DNA of 61,897 nt from Thermoanaerobaculia bacterium (GTDB lineage: Bacteria > Acidobacteriota > Thermoanaerobaculia > UBA5066 > DATFVB01), in the NCBI GenBank assembly GCA_035717485.1, contig DASTIQ010000006.1, forward strand, positions 1-61,897, in the 5' to 3' direction. Below the pieces are notes generated by a model. The model saw nothing but the letters and a program-made list of their open reading frames with translations, made no database searches and was not told the DNA's origin. Shown one piece after another: positions 44,986-54,433 of this stretch. Position numbers and translations under genes: made by a program. Position 1 is the first letter of the stretch. Every line of letters starts with the position of its first letter.

Positions 44986-46044
44986 ATGAAGAAGAGCTTC
45001 ACCATCGCGGCCGGCCTGGTTCTAACGGCCGGGCTCGCCCGCGGCCAATACGTCCTCGACCTCCCGGAAGCGAGTCCCGCGGCCTCCGCGATGCAGACGA
45101 TCGGGATCACCGACGTCGAGGTCCGCTACCACCGGCCGGCGGTGAACAAGCGGAAGATCTGGAACGGTCTCGTGCCGTACGGGGTGGTCTGGCGCGCGGG
45201 CGCCAACGAGGGCACCACGATCTCCTTCTCGACGCCGGTCACCGTCGAGGGAAAACCCGTGGACGCGGGCACCTACGGGCTCTTCATGATCCCGGGGGCT
45301 TCCCGGTGGACCTTGGCGCTCAGCCGCTTTCCCGGGGGGTGGGGGACGTACAGCTATGATCCCTCCGAGGATTCCGCCCGCGTCGACGTCTCTCCGCAGC
45401 CGCTCGCCGAGCCGCAGGAGCGCCTCCTCTACACGTTCGACGATCTCGCCGACGACGCTGCGACGCTTTCGCTCCGGTGGGAGAAGGTGAGGATCCCGGT
45501 CCGGATCGCGGTCGACGTTCCGGCGACGGTGCGCGTCTCGGTTCGGGACGAGCTCCGCGGCGGCAAGCACTGGAACGCCGACGCGTGGGCTCAGGCGGCG
45601 CGCTGGGAGCTCGCGCACGGCGGGGTCGACGCCGCGCTCGAGATGGCGGACCACGCGCTCTCGCTCGCGGAAACCTTCTCGACGCTGCGGACGAAAGCGG
45701 CCGTTCTGGAGAAGAAGGGAGACTCGCGGGGCGCGGCGGCGCTCCGTGACCGTGCGAAGGCGATCGCCAACGAGGCCCAGGCGATCATCGTCGCCGTCTC
45801 GACGTTGAACGCGCAGAAGAAATACGACGACGCGATCGCCTGGCTGTCGGACTACGCCGCGAAGCACCCCAACAGCCGGGAGCTGTGGCGGGTCCATGCC
45901 CAGCTGGGCGACACCTATCTCGCCCGGAAAGACCGCGCCCGCGCGCGGGCCGAATGGGACAAGGCCATGGCGCTTGCTCACGACACGGCGGAAAAGGTGG
46001 AAGTCCAGGATTCGATAAACGCGGCGGGGGCCGAAGGGGAGTGA
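44986..46044 (+). CDS. Secreted DUF2911 protein with TPR-like C-terminus
   Basis: A 352-residue exported protein (signal MKKSFTIAAGLVLTAGLARG). Residues about 25-165 match DUF2911: VEVRYHRPAVNKRKIWNGLVP, VWRAGANEGTTISFSTPV, VDAGTYGLFMIPG, and WTLALSRFPGGWGTYSYD. The remainder is helical with tetratricopeptide-like repeats (AAKHPNSRELWRVHAQLGDTY). DUF2911 is common in Bacteroidota and Acidobacteriota secreted proteins; function unknown. GGAGAG lies just before the ATG at 44986. The 203-nt gap before it holds no clear gene. Confidence 0.88.
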   Translation: MKKSFTIAAGLVLTAGLARGQYVLDLPEASPAASAMQTIGITDVEVRYHRPAVNKRKIWNGLVPYGVVWRAGANEGTTISFSTPVTVEGKPVDAGTYGLFMIPGASRWTLALSRFPGGWGTYSYDPSEDSARVDVSPQPLAEPQERLLYTFDDLADDAATLSLRWEKVRIPVRIAVDVPATVRVSVRDELRGGKHWNADAWAQAARWELAHGGVDAALEMADHALSLAETFSTLRTKAAVLEKKGDSRGAAALRDRAKAIANEAQAIIVAVSTLNAQKKYDDAIAWLSDYAAKHPNSRELWRVHAQLGDTYLARKDRARARAEWDKAMALAHDTAEKVEVQDSINAAGAEGE

Positions 46045-46051
46045 TCGGCCG

Positions 46052-47143
46052 ATGATTCCGCGACCCGCGCTTCGCGCCCTCGGTGCGGTGGTCCTCACGG
46101 GACTCGGTCTCGCGCGGCTCGCGGCGGCCGCGGGCGAGTTGCCGCGTAAGGGCGGCTCCCGTTCCGAGACGTATCCCGGAATCGCCGTGGAATACGGGAG
46201 CGTCGCGGCGCCCGGGGGACCGCGTCTCCGGACGATCGTCACGAAACCGGCGGGCGCATCGGGCCGTCTTCCGGCGCTCTTCCTCGCCGGCTGGCTTTCC
46301 TGCGACTCGGTCGAGGCGCCGGACGGCGCCTCCGATTCGACGTCCGCGACGATTCGCGGACTCGCCTCGCGCTCCGGAATGCTCTTCTACCGGGTCGACA
46401 AGGCGGGGGTCGGCGACAGCGAAGGGGTGTGCGGCGAAACGGATTTCGACGCGGAGCTCGCCGGCTACCGTGCCGCGTTCCGGCAGCTTCGCGCCCGAGC
46501 CGACGTGGATCCCTCGCGGATCTTCGTCTTCGGCTGGAGCAACGGCGGAGGCTTCGCCCCGCTCGTGGCCGAAGACGCGCCGGTCGCCGGGTACGTCACG
46601 GCCGGAGGCTGGGTGAAGACCTGGTTCGAGCACATGATGGAAATCGAGCGGCGGCGCATGACGCTCGCCGGGAAGGCTCCCGGCGACGTCAACGAAGTCA
46701 TGCGGAAGACGGCCGCGTTCTACGTCCTCTATCTGAATCGCGGCATGACTCCCGCCGAGATCGCGAAGGAGAGGCCTGAGCTCGCGGGGGTGTGGTCCGA
46801 CGAGCCCGAGCGGCAGTACGGCCGCCCGCTCGCGTACTACCGGCAGCTCCAGGGGCTGAATCTCGAAGAGGCCTGGGCGCGCGTCGCCGTCCCGGTCCTC
46901 GCGATCCACGGCGAGTACGACTTCATCATGAGCCGGGAGGATCACGAGCGGATCGTCTCGATCGTGAACGCCCGGCGAGCAGGCGCCGCCCGGTTCGTCG
47001 AGGTGCCGGGGATGGACCACGTCTTCGCCCGGCACGCGTCCGCGGTGGAGGGAATGACCCGGATGGGAACCGGACCGTTCGCCGTGGACGCGCTGGAGAC
47101 GATCCTCGCGTGGCTGAAGGAGCAGACCGCGCCGGCGAAGTGA
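46052..47143 (+). CDS. Secreted alpha/beta hydrolase
   Basis: A 363-residue exported hydrolase: signal peptide through about residue 26 (LGLARLAAAA), oxyanion region PALFLAGWLSCDS, nucleophile elbow FGWSNGG, acid in AIHGEYDFIM and base in VPGMDHVFARH. An Asp/Gly-rich VDKAGVGDSEGVCGETDFDAE loop resembles YtmA/esterase-type enzymes acting on bulky esters. It starts 7 nt after the DUF2911 gene, so the two are likely co-transcribed. Confidence 0.87.
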   Translation: MIPRPALRALGAVVLTGLGLARLAAAAGELPRKGGSRSETYPGIAVEYGSVAAPGGPRLRTIVTKPAGASGRLPALFLAGWLSCDSVEAPDGASDSTSATIRGLASRSGMLFYRVDKAGVGDSEGVCGETDFDAELAGYRAAFRQLRARADVDPSRIFVFGWSNGGGFAPLVAEDAPVAGYVTAGGWVKTWFEHMMEIERRRMTLAGKAPGDVNEVMRKTAAFYVLYLNRGMTPAEIAKERPELAGVWSDEPERQYGRPLAYYRQLQGLNLEEAWARVAVPVLAIHGEYDFIMSREDHERIVSIVNARRAGAARFVEVPGMDHVFARHASAVEGMTRMGTGPFAVDALETILAWLKEQTAPAK

Positions 47144-47153
47144 GCGGGCGCGT

Positions 47154-47396
47154 TCAGCGTCTCCGCAAGGCCACGATCGCGGCGATTCCCCCGATCGCGA
47201 CCGCGGCCACTCCGGCCCCGCCCCAGATCTCCGCTCCGTCGAGGTAGACCTCCGCGCCGGACGGATCGACCGGCATGCACGCGCGGTATTGGCGCCAGCT
47301 GCCCGCCGCGCGCGTGAAGGCGAAACCGACGGCGATGAAGGCGGCGACGGCGACGAGGAGAGCGAAGGCTCTCGGAAAACGGCGGGGCGACGGCAC
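47154..47396 (-). CDS. Small two-helix membrane protein
   Basis: An 80-residue protein with hydrophobic segments at about 9-27 (FALLVAVAAFIAVGFAF) and 59-76 (GGAGVAAVAIGGIAAIVAL). An extracytoplasmic loop between them has one Cys and YRACMPVDPSGAEVYLDG. It ends with RRR. Convergent with the hydrolase, stops 10 nt apart. No family recognised. Confidence 0.6.
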   Translation of the reverse strand: MPSPRRFPRAFALLVAVAAFIAVGFAFTRAAGSWRQYRACMPVDPSGAEVYLDGAEIWGGAGVAAVAIGGIAAIVALRRR

Positions 47397-47518
47397 GGGC
47401 CGATTATCCCCGCTGCGCAGGCCGCCGTTCGGCCCGGGAAACGCCTCGCGCGGGGAAGAGAACGGTTCCCGCGCGGGGCGCCGGCTCTTCGAAAGAGGGC
47501 CCCATCGAAGGTCTCCCC

Positions 47519-47541
47519 ACTCGTGACTCTCGGACTCGCGA
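47519..47541. repeat. GACTCGCGACT-type repeat word before the USP stop
   Basis: ACTCGTGACTCTCGGACTCG then CGACTATCC, matching the words near 24890 and 28560. It marks the end of the minus-strand stress operon. Confidence 0.4.
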
Positions 47542-48429
47542 CTATCCTTCCCTCAGGATCTTCCACAGATCCTTCAGGAGTCCCGCGGGGCTCGATCGGA
47601 CGATCAGGACGGGAACGTTCGCCCGGACGATCACGTCGCGGGTGACGCTCCCCAGCATCGACGTGCGGAGCCGGCCCCGGATCGGCGAAGAGCCGACGAC
47701 GAGGAGCTGAGCGTCGATGCGCCGGCAGACGTCGAAGATCGTGCGTTCGATCGAGTCGCTCTCCTCGAGGACGAGAGTCGCGGCGACCTCCTCCTTCTGG
47801 AAGATCGCCAGCTGGTCGCGCAGCACTCGCGCGAGACGGCTCTCGCCGGCGAGCAGCCGGTCGGGAGTTCGCGGCACCGGCGCCCAGGCCCGGTACATCT
47901 CCGGCGCGACCGGGAGGATGTGGAGGAGCGAAACCTGGGCGGCGAGGCACCGGGCGAGCGTCGCGACGAACCGGACGCCCTTCTCGATGTAGCGTTCGCC
48001 CCCGGTGCAGACGAGGATCCGCTCGACGGAGGGCTTCGCTTCCCGGGGAATGAGCAGGACCGGCGTGTCCACGGTCTTCGCCAGCTGCCAGACGGCGAGC
48101 GAAAGGCGCCGTCCTTCGCGCCCGGTCCTCGCCGAAGCCCCGAAGACCGTCAGGTCGTATCCGTCGCGCGCCTTCTTCGCCGCTTCGGCGATCAGCTCGC
48201 CCTCGACGATCGCCGTTTCGACGGCGACGGAAGACTTGCCGAGGGTCGTCGTCGCTTCGGCGAGAGCCCGCTCGAGATCGGTGCGCACCTCGCCCGCGCG
48301 CGCGACCGAGAAGGCGGTCACGGCCGCGCCGCATCGCGCCGCGAAGAGGCCGGCGAACCGGGTCGCCGTCTTCGCGGCTTCGGAGTCCGCGACGAGAAGA
48401 AGGACCCTCCCGATCGTTTTGTCGCTCAC
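47542..48429 (-). CDS. Tandem universal stress protein
   Basis: A 295-residue cytoplasmic protein of two UspA folds. The second half keeps the ATP-binding pattern Gly-x2-Gly-x9-Gly-Ser in VVGSSPIRGRLRTSMLGSVTRD-type order followed by NVPVLIVR. The first half ends DTPVLLIP but lacks the glycine loop, so only one domain should bind nucleotide. GTG 48429 overlaps the TauE stop (GTGA). Coupling to a permease suggests it regulates that transporter's activity (inference). Confidence 0.88.
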   Translation of the reverse strand: MSDKTIGRVLLLVADSEAAKTATRFAGLFAARCGAAVTAFSVARAGEVRTDLERALAEATTTLGKSSVAVETAIVEGELIAEAAKKARDGYDLTVFGASARTGREGRRLSLAVWQLAKTVDTPVLLIPREAKPSVERILVCTGGERYIEKGVRFVATLARCLAAQVSLLHILPVAPEMYRAWAPVPRTPDRLLAGESRLARVLRDQLAIFQKEEVAATLVLEESDSIERTIFDVCRRIDAQLLVVGSSPIRGRLRTSMLGSVTRDVIVRANVPVLIVRSSPAGLLKDLWKILREG

Positions 48430-49349
48430 AGCAGCCCCCGATGATGCAGCTCGTAGAGGAGAGTCGCCGCTCCGAGGATCGGCAGCGGCGCGAAGGCGAG
48501 GCGGATCCCCGGCCCGTGGAACTTCTCGGTCGCCTGCGCTCCGATCTGCGCTCCGATCGCGGCGCCCGTGTGCATGACGAGCGCGATCAGGATGTCCACG
48601 TTTCCCTTCAGCGCGTGCGAGAAGGTTCCGTAACCCGCCGAGAGGATGATCTCGAAGAGATCCGTCCCGATCGCGACGTGGGTCGGGACCCCGAGCACGT
48701 AGACGAGCATCGGCATGCGGATGTATCCCGCTCCGCCGCCGAGGAAGCCGGAGAAGAATCCGCCGATCAGGGAGATGCCGAGCACCGCCCAGAACGAGAC
48801 CCGGATCCCGGAGATGGGCAGCCGGATCATCGGCCGGATGCGGACGCCGTGGATCCACTGCCAGAGGGAGTTGAAGTGGAGGCGGTCTTTCTTCGGCGCG
48901 TTCCTGGTCCGGATCTTTCCCGTCTTGCTCGCGCGGCTCCGCCGCAGCGCACCGAGGCTCTCCCAGATGATGAACGCGGAGATCACGAGGAGGACGATCG
49001 AGAACGACAGGCCGAGCGCGACGTCCGCGTGCTTCGTGCGCTTCAGGGCCTGAACGAGCCGCGCTCCGACCTCGACGCCCGGAATCGTCCCGAGCGCCAT
49101 GAGAAGACCGAGCTTGATGTCGACGTTGCCGAGCGCGCGGTGTTTCTTCGCCGCGACCACCGACTTTCCGACGATGTGCGCGATGTCGGTCCCGACGACG
49201 TAGTTCATCGGGAGACCGAGCACGTACAGGGCGGGTCCGGCGAGGAACGAGCCGCCGACGCCGAAGAATCCGCCGAGAATTCCGACGACGAAGCCGACGG
49301 CGATCAGCCACGGCGTCGCGATCGTGACGTGCGAGATCAGGAACGTCAT
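48426..49349 (-). CDS. TauE/SafE (TSUP) family permease
   Basis: A 307-residue membrane protein with about eight segments. The two TSUP repeats read [25 protein letters not shown] with [13 protein letters not shown], and [27 protein letters not shown] with [13 protein letters not shown] charged cytoplasmic insert ([19 protein letters not shown], about 135-153) separates them. Candidate substrates are sulfite, thiosulfate or organosulfonates. ATG 49349 overlaps the upstream gene as ATGA. Confidence 0.9.
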   Translation of the reverse strand: MTFLISHVTIATPWLIAVGFVVGILGGFFGVGGSFLAGPALYVLGLPMNYVVGTDIAHIVGKSVVAAKKHRALGNVDIKLGLLMALGTIPGVEVGARLVQALKRTKHADVALGLSFSIVLLVISAFIIWESLGALRRSRASKTGKIRTRNAPKKDRLHFNSLWQWIHGVRIRPMIRLPISGIRVSFWAVLGISLIGGFFSGFLGGGAGYIRMPMLVYVLGVPTHVAIGTDLFEIILSAGYGTFSHALKGNVDILIALVMHTGAAIGAQIGAQATEKFHGPGIRLAFAPLPILGAATLLYELHHRGLL

Positions 49350-49618
49350 CGCCTTCGGCCGTTCGAATCCCGCCGGAAGAGCCCGACGAGGACCTTCGTC
49401 AGGAGCTCCAGCACGATTCCCTGCAGGAGGATGAGGAGGATCGCGGTGAACGCGTACGTGACGCGGTGGCGCTCGAACATGACCGCGAGGGGGCGGTCGA
49501 GCGTCTTCAGGACCAGGAGGAGATAGCCGACGATCAGCGCCGAATAGACGACGAGCTCGAGCCACATCCGGGAGCCGTCCATCCGCTCGGACTCGGACGA
49601 TTTGCGCGAATTGCTCAC
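49346..49618 (-). CDS. Small two-helix membrane protein of the TauE-USP operon
   Basis: A 90-residue protein with two hydrophobic segments ([19 protein letters not shown] and [19 protein letters not shown]) joined by a basic loop [16 protein letters not shown]. It ends in [13 protein letters not shown] 49618 is taken as start. It is translationally coupled to the permease (ATGA). Not a family I recognise; possibly a small accessory subunit. Confidence 0.72.
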   Translation of the reverse strand: MSNSRKSSESERMDGSRMWLELVVYSALIVGYLLLVLKTLDRPLAVMFERHRVTYAFTAILLILLQGIVLELLTKVLVGLFRRDSNGRRR

Positions 49619-49969
49619 TCGGGCCAAGCCGGAGAGCAAGGCGGGGGCCAATCCCCGCCGGCCGCGCGGCGCGGTGCGTCCGCGCCGGGAACCGCGGTCC
49701 GGTTCCGGGCCGGCGCCCGGGAACACCGATGGCGATCGTGGCGTTCGGAGCGCCGCCGCCCGGACCCGAAGGGAGCCGCCCCGCTCCGAACGATCTCTGC
49801 GTCACGCCTCGGGCCTTCGCCGCGCCGAAGTGGCTTCGGCCACGCCGGCGGGCCCGACGCTCCCGGCGTCCGCTCCCACGGCGCGTCTCGACCTCGTTCA
49901 ACGGCGGCAGGCTCGGCGCGTTCGCTATCCGCGTTCCGGGGCACTAAAATCCGCTCACGGAGGGCGTTC
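49619..49969. other. Divergent intergenic region
   Basis: 351 nt between the stress operon and the E1 gene. It is very GC-rich, with no repeat copy and no convincing gene; frames here are short and Arg/Pro-rich. TAAAAT at 49945-49950 is a candidate -10 for the E1 gene, followed by CGGAGG at 49958-49963. Confidence 0.4.
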
Positions 49970-52075
49970 ATGGCGTCGGAAGCACGAGTCGAGAAATACC
50001 ACGGTTTGGACGCTTCGACGCTCGTCGCCGCGTACCGGAACATCTACCGTTCCCGGCGGGTGGACGACAAGGAGATCCAGCTCAAGCGACAGAACCGAAC
50101 GTACTTCCAGATCAACGGGGTGGGACACGAGGCCGTGCTCACGGCCGCCGGCATGGTGGTCAAGCCCGCGCACGACTGGTTCATCTGCTACTACCGCGAC
50201 CGTGCGCTGTGCCTCGCCCTCGGCGTGACGCCCTACGAGATGTTCCTCGGCGGAACGGGCGCCAAGGACGATCCCGCCTCCGGCGGCCGGCAGATGCCGT
50301 CGCACTGGGGACACAAGAACTTCAACCTCGTGTCGAAGTCGTCCTGCACGGCGATGCAGTTCCTGAACGCCGTCGGAATCGCGGAAGCCGGGATGCGGAT
50401 GGCGAAGATTCCGGGTCTCCAGGAAAAGGCCTTCCGCTCCGACGAAATCGTCCTCGTCTCGGGAGGCGAGGGGCAGACGGCGGAAGGAGAGTTCTGGGAA
50501 TCGCTCAACACCGCCTGCAACCTGAAGCTCCCGGTCCTGTATCTCATCGAAGACAACGGGTACGCGATCTCGACGCCGGCGGAAGTGGGGCTCGCGGGGG
50601 CGTCGATCTCGAAACTCGTCCGGGGGTTCCCGAATCTCTTCGTGACCGAGGTCGACGGCTGCAACTTCCTGGAGTCGTACGACGCGCTCCGGTACGCCGC
50701 GGAGTACTGCCGGCTCCGGAAGGGCCCGGCGCTCGTTCACGCCCACGTGATCCGCCCCTACTCGCACTCCGTTTCCGACGACGAGAAGCTCTACCGTCCC
50801 GCCCCGGAGCGGGAACGGGAGCTCGCGCGCGACCCGGTCGTCAACTTCGCGAAATTCCTCGCCGCGGAGGGCGTCGCGAGCGAGGCGGAGATCGCCTCGC
50901 TCCAAAAGGAGATCGACCGCCAGATCGACGAGGACGCCGAGCGCGCGCTCGAGGCGCCGCTACCGGCGCCGGAGAGCGCCCTTCAGTGGGTCTATTCGCC
51001 CGACGTCGATCCGACGTCGTCCGCCTTCGACGGGCCGAAGAAGGAGGAAGGCGATCCGCAGACGATGGTCGATCTCATCAACGCGTGCCTGCGCGACGAG
51101 ATGAAGCGCGATCCGCGGATCGTCGTGTTCGGAGAGGACGTCGCCGACGCCTCGCGCGAGGCGGTGCTCGGAGAGGTCAAGGGGAAGGGGGGCGTGTTCA
51201 AGGTCACGCACAATCTCCAGCGCCTGTACGGGCACGAGCGCGTCTTCAACTCGCCGCTGGCGGAGGCGAACATCGTCGGCCGGGCGGTCGGGATGGCGGT
51301 GAAAGGGCTGAAGCCGGTCGTCGAAATCCAGTTCTTCGACTACATCTGGCCCGCGTACATGCAGCTCCGGAACGAGCTCGCGACGATGCGGTGGCGCTCC
51401 GGAGGGAACTTCTCCGCGCCGGTCGTCGTGCGCGTTCCCGTCGGCGGCTACATCGCCGGCGCCCTCTATCACTCGCAGTGCGATCCCGTGATGTTCACGC
51501 ACGTTCCCGGCCTGCGGGTGGTGCTGCCGTCGAACGCCCAGGACGCCAACGGCCTCCTCCGAACCGCGATCCGCGGGGACGATCCCGTGATGTTCCTGGA
51601 GCACAAGCACCTCTACCGCCAGACGTACAACAAGGGCCCCTATCCGGGGCCGGATTATTCGATCCCGTTCGGCAAGGCGCGGATCGTCCAGGAAGGCTCG
51701 GACGTGACCGTCGTCTGCTTCGGCGCGCAGGTGCAGCGCTCGATCGTCGCCGCGGCGAAATCGAAGGAAGCGTCCGGCGTCTCGACCGAGATCATCGACC
51801 TGCGCTCGCTCTCGCCCTACGACTGGGACGCGATCGCGACGTCCGTGAAGAAGACGAGCAAGGCGATCGTCTGCTACGAGGACCCGATCTCGTGGGGCTA
51901 CGGCGCGGAGATCGCCGCGCGGATCTCGGGGGAGCTCTTCGAGTGGCTCGACGCCCCGGTCGCGCGCGTGGCGGCGACCGACACCTTCGTCGGCTACGCG
52001 CCGACTCTCGAGAAGTTCATCCTGCCCCAGATCGAGGACATCTCGGCCGCCATCGAGAAGATCGCGAAGTACTGA
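49970..52075 (+). CDS. Fused 2-oxoacid dehydrogenase E1 alpha/beta
   Basis: A 701-residue ThDP enzyme joining E1 alpha (about 1-330) and E1 beta (about 365-701) in one chain. Alpha part: [13 protein letters not shown], the Gly-Glu-Gly...Asn ThDP/Mg motif ([17 protein letters not shown] to [10 protein letters not shown]) and [10 protein letters not shown]. Beta part: [41 protein letters not shown] and [18 protein letters not shown]. It is closest to branched-chain 2-oxoacid or pyruvate-type E1; substrate unresolved. No E2 or E3 gene lies nearby. Fused E1 chains occur in Bacteroidota and Acidobacteriota. ATG 49970 with CGGAGG. Confidence 0.9.
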   Translation: MASEARVEKYHGLDASTLVAAYRNIYRSRRVDDKEIQLKRQNRTYFQINGVGHEAVLTAAGMVVKPAHDWFICYYRDRALCLALGVTPYEMFLGGTGAKDDPASGGRQMPSHWGHKNFNLVSKSSCTAMQFLNAVGIAEAGMRMAKIPGLQEKAFRSDEIVLVSGGEGQTAEGEFWESLNTACNLKLPVLYLIEDNGYAISTPAEVGLAGASISKLVRGFPNLFVTEVDGCNFLESYDALRYAAEYCRLRKGPALVHAHVIRPYSHSVSDDEKLYRPAPERERELARDPVVNFAKFLAAEGVASEAEIASLQKEIDRQIDEDAERALEAPLPAPESALQWVYSPDVDPTSSAFDGPKKEEGDPQTMVDLINACLRDEMKRDPRIVVFGEDVADASREAVLGEVKGKGGVFKVTHNLQRLYGHERVFNSPLAEANIVGRAVGMAVKGLKPVVEIQFFDYIWPAYMQLRNELATMRWRSGGNFSAPVVVRVPVGGYIAGALYHSQCDPVMFTHVPGLRVVLPSNAQDANGLLRTAIRGDDPVMFLEHKHLYRQTYNKGPYPGPDYSIPFGKARIVQEGSDVTVVCFGAQVQRSIVAAAKSKEASGVSTEIIDLRSLSPYDWDAIATSVKKTSKAIVCYEDPISWGYGAEIAARISGELFEWLDAPVARVAATDTFVGYAPTLEKFILPQIEDISAAIEKIAKY

Positions 52076-52084
52076 CCCTCGATC

Positions 52085-52528
52085 ATGTGGCCCGACGACC
52101 TCTCGCTCCTGCTCCGGCTGCTCGCCGCGGGCGGGTTCGCGGCCGTTCTCGGCTGGGAGCGCGAGAAGGCGGGGAAGTCGGCCGGCCTCCGGACCCACAT
52201 CCTCGTCGGGATCGGCGCGGCGATGTTCGTCGCGCTCGCGCGCGTCACCGCGGCGGAGTCGGGCGGGACGAACGCGAGCGTGCTGCGCCTCGATCCGATC
52301 CAGGCGGTCGCGACGGGGATCGGATTTCTCGGGGCGGGGCTCATCTTCAAGAGCGAAGACAAGGTCCACGGCCTCACGACCGCGGCCTCGATCTGGACGA
52401 CGGCCGCCGTGGGGTTCGCCTGCGGGATCTCCCATTTCGTGCTCGCGGCGGGGGCGACCGTGATCCTCTTCGCCGTGCTCCGCTTCCTCGCGCGGTTCGA
52501 AAGGGCGGAGGGCACGACTCGCCGCTGA
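52085..52528 (+). CDS. mgtC: MgtC/SapB family membrane protein
   Basis: A 147-residue protein with four hydrophobic segments. The MgtC core shows LGWEREKAGKSAGLRTHILVGIGAAMF, IGFLGAGLIFKSEDKVHGLTTAASIWTTAAVG and a last helix. It lacks the C-terminal ACT-like domain of long MgtC. It is linked elsewhere to growth in low Mg2+ and to F-ATPase or c-di-AMP-level homeostasis. It starts 9 nt after the E1 gene. Short spacing suggests co-transcription, though no functional link is obvious. Confidence 0.9.
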   Translation: MWPDDLSLLLRLLAAGGFAAVLGWEREKAGKSAGLRTHILVGIGAAMFVALARVTAAESGGTNASVLRLDPIQAVATGIGFLGAGLIFKSEDKVHGLTTAASIWTTAAVGFACGISHFVLAAGATVILFAVLRFLARFERAEGTTRR

Positions 52529-52550
52529 TTCGAGGCATACACTTCCGGTC

Positions 52551-54431
52551 GTGATCTCCCGGCGGGGATTCGTTCGCGGCGCCGTCTCGACGGCGGCGCT
52601 TCTCCGGGCCGCCCGTTTCGCCTTCGGGGCGCCGGCGGCGCCCCCGGCGGCGGAGGGCCTCCTGGCGTTCGACCTCCCCCGGGTGCGGCTCCTTCCGGGA
52701 CCGTTCTTCGACGCGGCCGGGGTGAATCGCCGGTTCCTGATGAACCTCGATCCCGATCGCCTGCTCCACACGTTCCGGGTCACCGCGCGAATTCCCTCCT
52801 CCGCCGATCCGCTCGGCGGATGGGAGGCGCCGGAAAACGAGCTCCGCGGGCATTACACCGGGCACTACCTGTCGGCGCTCGCGATGCGGTTCGCGGCTTT
52901 CGGGGACGACGAGGCGAAGTCCCGGGGCGGCGCGATCGTCGAGGCGCTCGCGAAGTGCCAGAAGGCGCACGGAAACGGCTATCTCTCCGCCTTTCCCGAG
53001 GAGCTCTTCGACCGGCTCCGCCGCGACGAGCGCGTCTGGGCGCCGTTCTACACGCTCCACAAGATCCTCGCCGGGATGATCGAAATGGCGACCCTCGCCG
53101 AAAACGCGCAGGCGCTCGACGTCGCCCGCGGAATGGCGAACTGGACGGCGCGGTGGACGCAGCCGCTGGGCGAGGCGGCGATGGCGCGCGTCCTCGAGCG
53201 CGAGTACGGCGGCATGAACGAGGCGCTCTACGACCTCGCGGCGATCACGGGCGACGAGAGCCTCCGCGACGTCGCCCGCCGCTTCGACCACGAGCGGATC
53301 TTCGCGCCTCTCGCCGAGGGCCGCGACGAGCTCAAAGGCCTTCACGTCAACACGACGATCCCCAAGATCGTCGGCGCCGCCCGCCGGTACGAGCTGACCG
53401 GCGAGCGCCGGTATCGCGACGTGGCGGAATACTTCTGGCGGGAGGTCACCGCGCGGCGCGCCTACTGCACGGGGGGCACGAGCAACGGCGAGAGCTGGAA
53501 CGCCGCACCGGGCGTCATCGCGGGGGAGCTCTCGGGATACACGCAGGAATGCTGCCCGACGTACAACATGCTGAAGCTCACCCGGCACGTCGCGGCATGG
53601 GCGGAGGACGCCGCCCCCGCGGAATACGCCGAGCGTGCGCTCTGGAACGGCATCCTCGGAACCCAGCATCCCGCGGACGGGTCGAAGCTCTACTACGTGC
53701 CGCTCGCTTCCGGGTACTGGAAGCTCTTCGGGACGCCTCTCCACGATTTCTGGTGCTGCACCGGAACGGGGAGCGAGTCGTTCGCGAAGGTCGGCGAGCA
53801 GATCTGGAGCCGCTCCGGCGAGGCCGCCGTCGTCGATCAGTTCATCGCTTCGGAGCTGGACTGGAAAGAGAAGAAGCTCCGACTCGTCCAGGAGACGCGC
53901 TTCCCGGAAACCCCGGAGACGAACGTCGTCGTCCGGGCGGCCGAGCCGGTTCGGGCGGAGATCCGGCTCCGGATCCCCTCCTGGACGGAGGGCCGCGCGG
54001 CGGGAACCTTGAACGGCCGTCCGGTCGAGGGCTTCGCGGCGCCGGGAAGCTGGTGGTCGCTCGACCGCGTGTGGCGCGACGGCGACAGGGTGTCGCTCAC
54101 GCTGCCGATGCGGGCGCGCTTCGAAGCGACTCCGGACGATCCTTCGACGCAGGCCGCGATGGTCGGGCCGATCGTGCTCGCCGGAAGGCTCGGAAAAGAG
54201 GGGCTGACGCCCTCGACGCTGCGCGCCGAGCCGACGAAGCCGCGCACCGTCCCGGAGTACAAGCTCGATCCGGTATCCGCTCCCGAGCTCCGCGGGGCGT
54301 CATTGTCCCCGGGGGCCCGTCCTCTCGAGTTCCGGGCCGCGACTATCGACGGCCGCGCGATGGAGCTCGTGCCGTTGAACTCCCTGTTCGACGAGCGTTA
54401 CGCGGTGTACTGGAAAATCCGGAGCGCGTGA
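52551..54431 (+). CDS. Tat-exported GH127-family glycoside hydrolase (beta-L-arabinofuranosidase-like)
   Basis: A 626-residue enzyme. The N-terminus SRRGFVRGAVSTAALL is a Tat signal. The (alpha/alpha)6 barrel shows GGWEAPENELRGHYTGHYLSA-type words, WAPFYTLHKILAGM and GGTSNGESW. By comparison with Bifidobacterium HypBA1 (Zn on Glu338, Cys340, Cys417, Cys418), the ligands here are Glu333 and Cys335 in QECCPTYN and Cys402/Cys403 in FWCCTGTG, Cys402 being the likely nucleophile. Glu314 is a candidate acid/base. C-terminal beta domains follow. Expected role: removing L-arabinofuranose or related sugars in the periplasm. GTG start. Confidence 0.9.
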   Translation: MISRRGFVRGAVSTAALLRAARFAFGAPAAPPAAEGLLAFDLPRVRLLPGPFFDAAGVNRRFLMNLDPDRLLHTFRVTARIPSSADPLGGWEAPENELRGHYTGHYLSALAMRFAAFGDDEAKSRGGAIVEALAKCQKAHGNGYLSAFPEELFDRLRRDERVWAPFYTLHKILAGMIEMATLAENAQALDVARGMANWTARWTQPLGEAAMARVLEREYGGMNEALYDLAAITGDESLRDVARRFDHERIFAPLAEGRDELKGLHVNTTIPKIVGAARRYELTGERRYRDVAEYFWREVTARRAYCTGGTSNGESWNAAPGVIAGELSGYTQECCPTYNMLKLTRHVAAWAEDAAPAEYAERALWNGILGTQHPADGSKLYYVPLASGYWKLFGTPLHDFWCCTGTGSESFAKVGEQIWSRSGEAAVVDQFIASELDWKEKKLRLVQETRFPETPETNVVVRAAEPVRAEIRLRIPSWTEGRAAGTLNGRPVEGFAAPGSWWSLDRVWRDGDRVSLTLPMRARFEATPDDPSTQAAMVGPIVLAGRLGKEGLTPSTLRAEPTKPRTVPEYKLDPVSAPELRGASLSPGARPLEFRAATIDGRAMELVPLNSLFDERYAVYWKIRSA

Positions 54432-54433
54432 CG

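Noticed and set aside
49729-49947. 72-codon frame in the divergent gap
   Set aside because: Arg/Ala/Pro composition, no ribosome binding site, ends beside the probable E1 promoter.
51900-52100. Mg2+-sensing leader before mgtC
   Set aside because: Only 9 nt separate mgtC from the E1 gene; no room for a leader structure.
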